From positions 1 through 20,764 of IMG/VR virus record IMGVR_UViG_3300009181_000438: a stretch of DNA of 20,764 nucleotides. The stretch is one strand, 5' to 3'. Source of the stretch: a virus. Positions 7,574 to 12,528 of this stretch are shown here, piece by piece. The position numbers and the translations under genes are program-made. Numbering within the stretch: position 1 is the first letter of the stretch; every line of letters starts with the position of its first letter. The notes beneath the pieces are model-generated. The model was given only the letters and a program-made list of their open reading frames with translations, ran no database searches and was not told where the DNA came from.

Positions 7574-7610
7574 GTCAAATTGTCAAATTATTATCTTTTG
7601 ACAATTTGAC
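7574..7610. repeat. Perfect 14-bp inverted repeat
   Basis: GTCAAATTGTCAAA (7574-7587) is followed after a 9-base spacer by its exact reverse complement at 7597-7610. Each arm contains two of the 8-base repeat units, so this is two arrays facing each other. As RNA it would form a 14-bp, AU-rich stem. As DNA it is a natural dimer-of-dimers binding site. No T tract follows on either strand, so it is not a terminator. Confidence 0.85.
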
Positions 7611-7893
7611 CTAAAATAGAATTATGGGTTTTTTGCGTGCGCGTGGTGGTTTTGGGTTTTTAGGTCAAATTGTCAAATTGTCATGCCGGAAAAATCCGCT
7701 CACACAACGCACGCCTATATTCATATTGTATACAATGTGTAATTCTACTAAGGTATATATAGAATGACAATTTGACCTAATACTATATATTTTCACTCGT
7801 ACGCGCGTTAGGTCATTCGCGCCGATTATCGTGACAATTTAACGACCCAAACAACCCAAACTAGTATTAGGGTAAACACCTATAAAATAACTA

Positions 7894-7921
7894 TTGACAA
7901 TGTAAGATATACCCTTACAAT
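7894..7921 (+). promoter_or_regulatory. Sigma70-type promoter for the rightward cassette
   Basis: TTGACA (7894-7899) and TACAAT (7916-7921) are separated by 16 bases, with a perfect -35 and five of six matches at -10. Transcription would begin near 7928, about 48 bases before the first ATG at 7976. The -35 overlaps a degenerate copy of the TGTCAA repeat family (TTGACAAT), so a repeat-binding protein could repress it. This is the strongest promoter seen in the window. Confidence 0.7.
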
Positions 7922-7953
7922 ATATATACCGGCGCAAGATCGCGGCGGCATCA

Positions 7954-7967
7954 ACTAAACGAAAGTA
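7954..7967 (+). promoter_or_regulatory. Repeated gene leader ACTAAACGAAAGTA, copy 1
   Basis: This 14-base sequence lies 8 bases before the ATG at 7976. An identical copy precedes the next gene (8222-8235), and a variant with AAGGG (8953-8966) precedes the third. Copy 1 has only weak Shine-Dalgarno character (GAAAG). It may be the ribosome-loading sequence of this operon or a protein-binding leader. Confidence 0.6.
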
Positions 7968-7975
7968 GAATCAAA

Positions 7976-8182
7976 ATGAACACACTAAACAAAGCCCAGC
8001 AGCGCGACATCGCTAAAATTATCGTCAACGGCGCAACATTAGGCGATGACTATATCGCGCGCGGATTGTCCGCGCTTTACCGCAGCGCGTTAAAAACCAG
8101 CCAGCAAAATACAATTTTAGGGCTGGCCATTGTCTACAAAGTAGCATCGCACGCCGAATTCATTACCGGCCGCCGCGCTTAA
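7976..8182 (+). CDS. Small hypothetical protein, 68 aa
   Basis: A 68-aa helical protein beginning MNTLNKAQQRDIAKIIVNGA and ending HAEFITGRRA. It has no Cys and no membrane segment. It is the first gene after the strong rightward promoter, so it is probably expressed early and at a high level. It shares its 14-base leader with the next gene. I recognise no family with a known function. It looks like small conserved proteins that accompany the downstream cysteine-rich gene in other phages, but that memory is weak. A small DNA-binding or host-takeover role is possible but unsupported. Confidence 0.7.
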   Translation: MNTLNKAQQRDIAKIIVNGATLGDDYIARGLSALYRSALKTSQQNTILGLAIVYKVASHAEFITGRRA

Positions 8183-8191
8183 ATTCAACCC

Positions 8192-8212
8192 GGCCAGGCG
8201 CGCAGCCTGGCC
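8192..8212 (+). other. Intergenic hairpin
   Basis: GGCCAGGC (8192-8199) pairs with GCCTGGCC (8205-8212) around the loop GCGCA, giving a perfect 8-bp GC stem between two cassette genes. No T tract follows, so termination is unlikely. It may be an RNA-processing or mRNA-stability element. Confidence 0.6.
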
Positions 8213-8221
8213 ACCAAATAA

Positions 8222-8235
8222 ACTAAACGAAAGTA
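8222..8235 (+). promoter_or_regulatory. Repeated gene leader ACTAAACGAAAGTA, copy 2
   Basis: Identical over 14 bases to the leader at 7954-7967. It ends 4 bases before the ATG at 8240 instead of 8, so the spacing to the start differs. Exact conservation without a strong Shine-Dalgarno suggests selection on the leader itself. Confidence 0.6.
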
Positions 8236-8239
8236 AACC

Positions 8240-8899
8240 ATGAACGTACACCTCACACTAAAAAGCGCGAATGTAAAAACCGGTCCAATACCGGTTTCAA
8301 CTACTGAGCGCGACAGTTGCCCGGAAGATTGCAGCATGAAAAAAGAATGTTACGCGGCCAGCGGCCCGTTAGCTCTTCATTGGTCCAAAGTGAGCGACGG
8401 CGCGCGCGGCACTGATTGGCCTACATTCACTCAGGCAATTGCAGCACTACCGGACGATCAATTGTGGCGCCACAATCAAGCTGGGGATCTGCCTAAAAAG
8501 AATAATTCAATTGACGCGGTAAAGCTGGGCCAATTAGTAGCAGCCAATAAGAATAAGCGCGGGTTCACGTATTCGCACCACCGCGATCAAGAATCGATTA
8601 ATTGGATCCGGCACGCGAATGCCTGGGGGTTTACTGTTAACTTGAGCGCCAATGATTTAATCGACGCCGATATATTGGCCAGCCACAATGCCGGGCCGGT
8701 GGTGGTGGTGCTGCCTAGCACGCAAACTGAAAACACGCGCACGCCAGCCGGCCGGCCCGTTGTAATTTGCCCGGCCACACAACGCGACGACGTAAGCTGC
8801 GCGACGTGCCAGCTATGCCAGCGCCAGCGGTCCGCGATTGTAGGTTTCCCCGCGCATGGCACGCGCAAGCGCGTTATTGATATCAAGCTGGCCGCATAA
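8240..8899 (+). CDS. DUF7227-like seven-cysteine phage protein
   Basis: A 219-aa soluble protein of a phage family that I recall as DUF7227. All seven Cys fall in two clusters: C27-x3-C31-x5-C37 (followed by YA) near the N-terminus, and C177, C187-x2-C190-x2-C193 near the C-terminus. A conserved-looking block LWRHNQAGDLP (75-85) and strand-like segments (RGFTYSHH, GFTVNLSAND, PVVVVLPS) suggest an alpha/beta barrel-like core. The N-terminal CPxxC...CYA and the xxGD block recall phage Gp88-like and radical-SAM-like families, so iron-sulfur binding is plausible but the canonical CxxxCxxC is absent. Zinc is the alternative metal. It is the second and largest gene of the rightward cassette. Biochemical role unknown. 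Confidence 0.78.
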   Translation: MNVHLTLKSANVKTGPIPVSTTERDSCPEDCSMKKECYAASGPLALHWSKVSDGARGTDWPTFTQAIAALPDDQLWRHNQAGDLPKKNNSIDAVKLGQLVAANKNKRGFTYSHHRDQESINWIRHANAWGFTVNLSANDLIDADILASHNAGPVVVVLPSTQTENTRTPAGRPVVICPATQRDDVSCATCQLCQRQRSAIVGFPAHGTRKRVIDIKLAA

Positions 8900-8940
8900 A
8901 TTGTCAGTGCATGGCCATTGTGTGGCCATGCGCGGACAAT
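8900..8940 (+). other. Two-tier intergenic hairpin
   Basis: An inner 9-bp stem GCATGGCCA (8909-8917) and TGGCCATGC (8923-8931) closes the loop TTGTG. An outer 6-bp stem ATTGTC (8900-8905) pairs with GACAAT (8935-8940) across a symmetric 3-base internal loop. It begins at the last base of the preceding stop codon. No T tract follows. AAATTGTCA at 8898-8906 also matches the core of the control-region repeat family. Confidence 0.65.
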
Positions 8941-8952
8941 CCGTCCGGTAAC

Positions 8953-8966
8953 ACTAAGGGAAAGTA
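8953..8966 (+). promoter_or_regulatory. Repeated gene leader, variant copy 3
   Basis: ACTAAGGGAAAGTA matches the two earlier leaders at 12 of 14 positions, with GGG replacing ACG. Its last A is the first base of the ATG at 8966. Here the element carries a true Shine-Dalgarno-like AAGGG, which supports its role as the ribosome site. Confidence 0.55.
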
Positions 8967-9196
8967 TGATTAAAATAATGAGAGCAAAATATCCCGGCCG
9001 CTGCAGCCGGTCCGGCGTCGCGATCCGGCCCGGTGATGAGATCGCATTCGACACCGATACGCGGACCGCGTATATCACGTGCGAAGACGACGTGCACACA
9101 ATCACGTTAAACGACCAGGGCCGATACCGTACGTTTACGCGTAACACACGCGGCCGCTGCATCGACTCGCCATGCTGCGGATGTTGCACAATCTAA
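8966..9196 (+). CDS. Small Cys-rich, zinc-finger-like protein
   Basis: A 76-aa protein starting MIKIMRAKYPGRCSRSGVAI. The block PGRCxxSGxxIxPGDxI is a common phage and bacterial zinc-ribbon-like pattern, normally with a second Cys where this protein has Ser16. C39 follows, and five Cys cluster at the C-terminus (C65, C70, C71, C73, C74). It probably binds a metal or is held by disulfides. I chose the ATG at 8966 because AAGGG lies 5 bases upstream and the family-like text begins there. A longer frame from 8918 would start inside the hairpin. Function unknown. Confidence 0.72.
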   Translation: MIKIMRAKYPGRCSRSGVAIRPGDEIAFDTDTRTAYITCEDDVHTITLNDQGRYRTFTRNTRGRCIDSPCCGCCTI

Positions 9197-9205
9197 GGGG
9201 ATCAT

Positions 9206-9397
9206 ATGTTTAGTACTTATTTAAGATTAAACGTGCCAGTGTGGGCGAGCTCGCGCGATGTGATCCGCGCAACATATGGGCGCTTGATGCCGGTCGCGCG
9301 CGAGCGCGCTCACCGGGCGCCGCGGCAAGCTATTTTGCGCGACATGCTGCAGCATCATGCGGCCGCGCAAGATCTACACGCGAGGGTTACAGCATGA
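9206..9397 (+). CDS. Small conserved hypothetical protein, 63 aa
   Basis: A 63-aa basic, helical protein beginning MFSTYLRLNVPVWASSRDVI, with several Arg and a run of His, Ala and Gln (MLQHHAAAQDLHARVTA). A clear ribosome site, AAGGGGATCAT, precedes the ATG. Proteins with a similar start (YLRLNVPV followed by a helix) recur in phage accessory regions with no known role. It overlaps the next gene by ATGA, so both are translated together. Its charge would suit nucleic-acid binding, but no motif proves it. Confidence 0.72.
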   Translation: MFSTYLRLNVPVWASSRDVIRATYGRLMPVARERAHRAPRQAILRDMLQHHAAAQDLHARVTA

Positions 9398-9555
9398 GTA
9401 AGCATTACTACAGCACTAAGGGCGCCGCGCTCGCGCTCGCGGACCGGCTGCATGAGGATGAGGTCCACGGTTGGACCTATGAGGTCCACGCGTGCGCGCG
9501 TGGTTTTTACGTCGCTGTCTTTGATGATGATGGCCATTTTATGGGGACACTATGA
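9394..9555 (+). CDS. Small alpha/beta hypothetical protein, 53 aa
   Basis: A 53-aa protein, MSKHYYSTKGAALALADRLH, then GWTYEVHACARGFYVAVFDD and a Gly-Thr-Leu end. The pattern is one helix followed by a beta hairpin, as in small phage proteins that pack as dimers. Both ends overlap neighbours by ATGA (9394 and 9552), good evidence of a real gene despite its size. No known function. A longer in-frame extension from 9241 would overlap the upstream gene almost entirely and is not preferred. Confidence 0.72.
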   Translation: MSKHYYSTKGAALALADRLHEDEVHGWTYEVHACARGFYVAVFDDDGHFMGTL

Positions 9556-9635
9556 GAGATATTTTTGCTGCTCTGGTAATCGCGGCCGCGCTCACAATTT
9601 GCGCGCTGGCCTATTTTGACATTTTAATTAAATAA
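9552..9635 (+). CDS. Membrane micropeptide, 27 aa
   Basis: A 27-aa peptide, MRDIFAALVIAAALTICALA followed by YFDILIK. Nearly all of it is one hydrophobic helix, with Arg and Asp at the N-terminus and Lys at the C-terminus, so it should sit in the inner membrane. The ATG overlaps the previous stop (ATGA) and the next ribosome site (AAGGGGA) begins right after its stop. Single-span phage micropeptides of this kind may act as holin-like, superinfection-exclusion or membrane-signalling factors. None of these can be chosen here. Confidence 0.62.
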   Translation: MRDIFAALVIAAALTICALAYFDILIK

Positions 9636-9644
9636 GGGGAAAAC

Positions 9645-9944
9645 ATGAAAACAATCACACTAGGGAAAACCCTATACACCGTGCGCGATGACCGCGACGA
9701 TATATCCGCGCATCACGTCAAATGCACCGGCAAGCACCGGCGCGTTAAATCTAAGGGCGCCGAGAAGCGCGACTATCCTATCTATTCGGCCGGGCGTCAT
9801 TCTACGGCCGATTACGTACGCGCCTATGAGTCGATCAACGTAAAGCGCAAGATAATGGCCTGGGACTGGCTGCAGTTGCGGGCCGAGCCATGCCTGGCGC
9901 CTGTAGGTGAAGATAGCTACAGCGAGGCAGCCGAGAATGAATAA
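9645..9944 (+). CDS. Hypothetical protein, 99 aa
   Basis: A 99-aa basic protein beginning MKTITLGKTLYTVRDDRDDI. The middle is Lys, His and Arg rich (HHVKCTGKHRRVKSKGAEKR), followed by aromatic-rich text (DYPIYSAGRHSTADYVRAYE) and an acidic C-terminus. A good ribosome site AAGGGGAAAAC precedes the ATG. It overlaps the next gene by 8 bases. No family is recognised. The basic block could bind nucleic acid. It lies in the cassette of small proteins and is likely co-transcribed with them. Confidence 0.7.
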   Translation: MKTITLGKTLYTVRDDRDDISAHHVKCTGKHRRVKSKGAEKRDYPIYSAGRHSTADYVRAYESINVKRKIMAWDWLQLRAEPCLAPVGEDSYSEAAENE

Positions 9945-10098
9945 TCTTCATCCGATATTTAAGGAAGCGCTCGCGCCTTACGCGCCGCCGCCGGTCGATT
10001 ATGAGGCGCGCGTGCAAGCGCTTGAAGCTGAGGGGTTGACGCGTAGCGACGCCCAGGGCGTCGTTGACGCTGAGGACCTAATGAAGGGGCGCGCATGA
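9937..10098 (+). CDS. Small hypothetical protein, 53 aa
   Basis: A 53-aa acidic protein, MNNLHPIFKEALAPYAPPPV, then DYEARVQALEAEGLTRSDAQ and GVVDAEDLMKGRA. The C-terminal part looks like a short helix-turn-helix-like pair of helices and resembles short phage proteins with an ALEAEGLTRSDAQGVVDAE block. I chose the ATG at 9937 because it overlaps the previous stop region and has GAGG about 8 bases upstream. An in-frame ATG at 9907 would need a longer overlap. It overlaps the following micropeptide by ATGA. Function unknown. Confidence 0.7.
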   Translation: MNNLHPIFKEALAPYAPPPVDYEARVQALEAEGLTRSDAQGVVDAEDLMKGRA

Positions 10099-10154
10099 CA
10101 TTAGTTCTCGCGGTCGTGTTGGCTGCTATAATTGCAGCGCTACTTGATCTGTAG
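10095..10154 (+). CDS. Membrane micropeptide, 19 aa
   Basis: Nineteen residues, MTLVLAVVLAAIIAALLDL, almost wholly hydrophobic and long enough to span a membrane once. The ATG overlaps the preceding stop (ATGA), and GGGGCGC a few bases upstream could act as ribosome site. It is the last gene of the rightward cassette, just before the terminator. Being so short, it could be a chance frame. The coupling and the similar 27-aa micropeptide upstream argue that it is translated. Confidence 0.5.
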   Translation: MTLVLAVVLAAIIAALLDL

Positions 10155-10171
10155 CAGTTGCCAAAACTTTA

Positions 10172-10200
10172 AGGGCCCCATAATCGGGGCCCTTTTTTTT
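10172..10200 (+). terminator. Strong intrinsic terminator
   Basis: AGGGCCCC (10172-10179) pairs with GGGGCCCT (10186-10193) around ATAATC, followed by eight T. This ends the rightward cassette. The T tract overlaps the stop codon of the opposing primase-helicase gene (10199), so the two convergent operons meet here. The reverse orientation has only a weak T run, so it is mainly one-way. Confidence 0.9.
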
Positions 10201-12490
10201 ACTTGACGCGGACCATGCCAAAGCTGGGCCCGTCTTCGACCATCCTGCGCAAGTCTGATTTTTTGCTAGTGGCCAAGTCAGGCGCGCAAAAAATATGCTT
10301 TTTACTGGGGTAATCGCCTGACGCCAAGCGCCCACAATCGATCCAACCGGCCTCTTTAAGCGCGTGTAGTAGTGCGGCCTGGGGAACCTTAACGCCTGAT
10401 GGCGCGGCGCCTGCCAGGCGGTCGCATAGCGCGTGAAAGGGTGATCCGATAACGCCTTTAGAAAACTCGCCGAGTTTATTGCGCATCATCTCGACCAGAT
10501 AGGACTCGGCCAAACTCATGCCATGCTCGATTAGATTTAATTTAAATTCAGTCAACATCGGCGGCGCTGATGGGTTGAACGCTGCTACATCCCTCTGATG
10601 CAACCAACTAGCGATCGCGGCGAAGCCGCCGGCCTTGTACCAGGTCCACATCTGATGCGCAAGCGTTGGCTCCATGCGTGGGGCGTGCGACCATACTGCA
10701 AACCATCGGCGATCTTGAGTGTCTAAGGAGATGGGCACCGGATCGTTAGAAAACGCAAGCACAAACATGCGGTTAACCATCATGTAAGGATGCAGCCCTT
10801 TGCGGTTGATCGGGAGCATCTCAGGGGGCGCGGCGATGATGGGTTTTAACTTGTTGGCAAGCGCTCTTCGCTCTTTCGCGTCGGGCTCTTTTAACTCATT
10901 AATAATCAAGATCTCAGATTCAAGCTGATAGCCCCACTGGCTGCCCAGCGTATCGTTGTCAAGTAAACCCCTGTTTTTAAGATGCGATCCGCATACGGCC
11001 CAAATGAACGGCGCCCACATGGTGTCTTTACCTGAACCCTGGTCGCCTGCGTGCAATACGGCATGATTGATTTTGATCTCTGGGTGTTGGACCTTGAAGG
11101 CCATCACATCGAACAAGTGCTCAAGCTCTCGCGGATCGGGCACAAGCGCGCGACAGTGCGAAAGCCAAGGCTCCACATCGCCTGCGCCTGCTACGGGACG
11201 CGCGTCGCGCCACCGGTTGCCGTAGATGTCACCATCGCGCGCGACGAGCACCGTTTCGCCTGCGGCGTAGGTGATGCCGACAAGCGCCTTGGCGCCTTTG
11301 ACTTGTCTGTTCTCGTCAAAACATATTGACGCCTCTATTTTGCGCCCATTGTGAATTGATTTGCAGGGGATATGACGAAACAAGGCGTTGAAGGTAGAGC
11401 GCGACACTTCGCGCCTGTCGTACATGTCAAAATAAGATTCGTCGTCTTGTACGTATGCAAAACGATCGTACCAGTCGGCCTTCTCGATGCGTCCAAGCTC
11501 TTTGCGCTCGACCTCGGCAATCACGGCTGCAGCGTCATGCGTGAACATGTCGGAGGGTTTTAGCTTGGCGAGCGTGCGCTCCATGGCCGCTGCGAGTAAC
11601 TCATCACGCAAGCCATGCTGATGACGTGGCCCGCCCTGCTCTTCGACCCATTTAAGGTACTTGGCGCTGCCCCACTCGGCGCAGTGCTCATGCAGGCAAC
11701 AGTACGAGCGATTAAGTGGGTGATACCGACCCATGGGGTTGCCGTCGCTATGCTCGGAGCTGTTGGGACAAATGACGCCCCACCAACCCGACGCATTACC
11801 GCGCTCGATTAAGTCGCCGCGCTCGGCGATCCATGCAAGCACGTCGTCGTCGCCGTCGTCTTTGATTCTGATCGGTCCAAGACTAGCTGAGTCTGCAGGC
11901 TCAGGCACGACGCCAAGCGCGTCGCATATTTGAGCAAGGGTGAACTCGCGCGCCTGATCGAATTCGACGAGCGCGGACACAAAATTGTCGCGCCCAGGCT
12001 TTAAGTTGATGGACCCTGGCAAACGAAAGTTGCGCACCGCGTTGATGGCGCCCCCATCGGTGTAACCTGCAATGGCGATGGCCTTGATGGCAGCGCTGAA
12101 GTCTGCTTTGGTCGGTTGATCATCAAGCGCAAACGTGTAACCCCATTGATAGTTATTGGGCGACGTCTCGATCTTCCATGTGGGCGCAAGCGTTGGCACT
12201 TTGGCCTTGGTACCCACGTCGTCAAGCACAAGAAACGCGACGTGCTCGCAGTTGGCTGCGCTCGCGGATACTTTGCCGTCTTTAAAGCGCTCGACAATAA
12301 AGCAGCCGGTGTTGCCGTACCATGCAGCGCCCGCTTTCCATCTGCTGGGCAGATAGGCCGGCCATGTGCACTTAACTGCCCCATCTGCGTGGTATTGTTG
12401 CGCGCCATCAACAAGAATCGGCTTTTGTTTAACAATTAACGTAGTTTCGCCTTCAGGGGCGATTGATGTGATATATTCCAGAAATTCCAA
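10199..12490 (-). CDS. Primase-helicase fusion (AEP primase, zinc finger, D5-like ATPase)
   Basis: A 763-aa replication protein. The N-terminus (about 80-165) has archaeo-eukaryotic primase-like motifs: VLDDVG near 88-93, TSPNNYQW near 109-116 and RLPGSINLK near 156-164. A Cys/His cluster (C241, C264, C265, H267, H269, C270) may bind zinc. The C-terminal ATPase has Walker A GDQGSGKDT (482-490), Walker B ILIINE (527-532) and a sensor-like FSNDPVP, as in DUF5906/D5-type helicases. It would prime and unwind DNA for the adjacent polymerase. The start is TTG at 12490, with AAGGAG 7 bases upstream; no ATG fits as well. Confidence 0.88.
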   Translation of the reverse strand: MEFLEYITSIAPEGETTLIVKQKPILVDGAQQYHADGAVKCTWPAYLPSRWKAGAAWYGNTGCFIVERFKDGKVSASAANCEHVAFLVLDDVGTKAKVPTLAPTWKIETSPNNYQWGYTFALDDQPTKADFSAAIKAIAIAGYTDGGAINAVRNFRLPGSINLKPGRDNFVSALVEFDQAREFTLAQICDALGVVPEPADSASLGPIRIKDDGDDDVLAWIAERGDLIERGNASGWWGVICPNSSEHSDGNPMGRYHPLNRSYCCLHEHCAEWGSAKYLKWVEEQGGPRHQHGLRDELLAAAMERTLAKLKPSDMFTHDAAAVIAEVERKELGRIEKADWYDRFAYVQDDESYFDMYDRREVSRSTFNALFRHIPCKSIHNGRKIEASICFDENRQVKGAKALVGITYAAGETVLVARDGDIYGNRWRDARPVAGAGDVEPWLSHCRALVPDPRELEHLFDVMAFKVQHPEIKINHAVLHAGDQGSGKDTMWAPFIWAVCGSHLKNRGLLDNDTLGSQWGYQLESEILIINELKEPDAKERRALANKLKPIIAAPPEMLPINRKGLHPYMMVNRMFVLAFSNDPVPISLDTQDRRWFAVWSHAPRMEPTLAHQMWTWYKAGGFAAIASWLHQRDVAAFNPSAPPMLTEFKLNLIEHGMSLAESYLVEMMRNKLGEFSKGVIGSPFHALCDRLAGAAPSGVKVPQAALLHALKEAGWIDCGRLASGDYPSKKHIFCAPDLATSKKSDLRRMVEDGPSFGMVRVK

Positions 12491-12506
12491 TTGTGTACTC
12501 CTTTTT

Positions 12507-12528
12507 AAGCCCGCCTGCCAGCGGGCTT
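12507..12528. other. 8-bp GC hairpin in the primase-helicase leader
   Basis: AAGCCCGC (12507-12514) pairs with GCGGGCTT (12521-12528) across a 6-base loop. On the minus strand it starts right after the polymerase stop codon and ends just before the AAGGAG of the TTG-started primase-helicase, so it could tune translation or be an RNA-processing site. On the plus strand it is followed by TTATTT, so it may also stop antisense transcription. Confidence 0.6.

Larger units (their letters stand above)
7401..7847. repeat. TGTCAAAT / TAGGTCAAATTGTCA repeat family
   Basis: Copies read on the plus strand occur at 7399-7419 (three 8-base-phased units), 7573-7588 (two TGTCAAAT units) and 7661-7684 (TAGGTCAAAT TGTCAAAT TGTCA). 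Reverse-complement copies occur at 7597-7613 and 7764-7779 (TGACAATTTGACCTA). Degenerate copies lie near 7808-7817 and 7831-7847. The spacing inside arrays is 8 bases, and several copies share the flank TAGG/CCTA. This is the arrangement expected of binding sites for a dimeric repressor or replication initiator. No matching regulator can be assigned in the window. Confidence 0.8.
7280..7975. other. Gene-free control region between divergent modules
   Basis: About 700 bases without a credible gene separate the leftward head genes from the rightward accessory cassette. From left to right it holds an A/T-rich stretch with a leftward -10, a GC-rich stretch with tandem repeats (7484-7567), a family of TGTCAAAT-type repeats in both orientations (7404-7847), and a rightward sigma70-type promoter (7894-7921). 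This mix of AT-rich DNA, iteron-like repeats and strong hairpins is typical of a replication origin or operator region. Being next to TerS also allows a packaging site. The role is inferred. Confidence 0.7.

Noticed and set aside
7321-7614. Open frames of 97 and 89 residues across the GC-rich repeats
   Set aside because: They are created by the tandem repeats (Pro/Arg/Gly/Ala-rich text), lack ribosome sites and cross the repeat family. The region is better read as non-coding.
8918-8965. Upstream start for the Cys-rich 76-aa protein
   Set aside because: That ATG lies inside the strong hairpin with no ribosome site. The ATG at 8966 has AAGGG and fits the family text.
12001-12439. Long frames on both strands inside the primase-helicase gene
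   Set aside because: Shadows of the well-supported 763-aa gene, which has clear motifs across this stretch.
12507-12528. Terminator between polymerase and primase-helicase
   Set aside because: On the coding (minus) strand the hairpin is followed by AAAAAGG, not a T tract, so it is listed as a leader hairpin.
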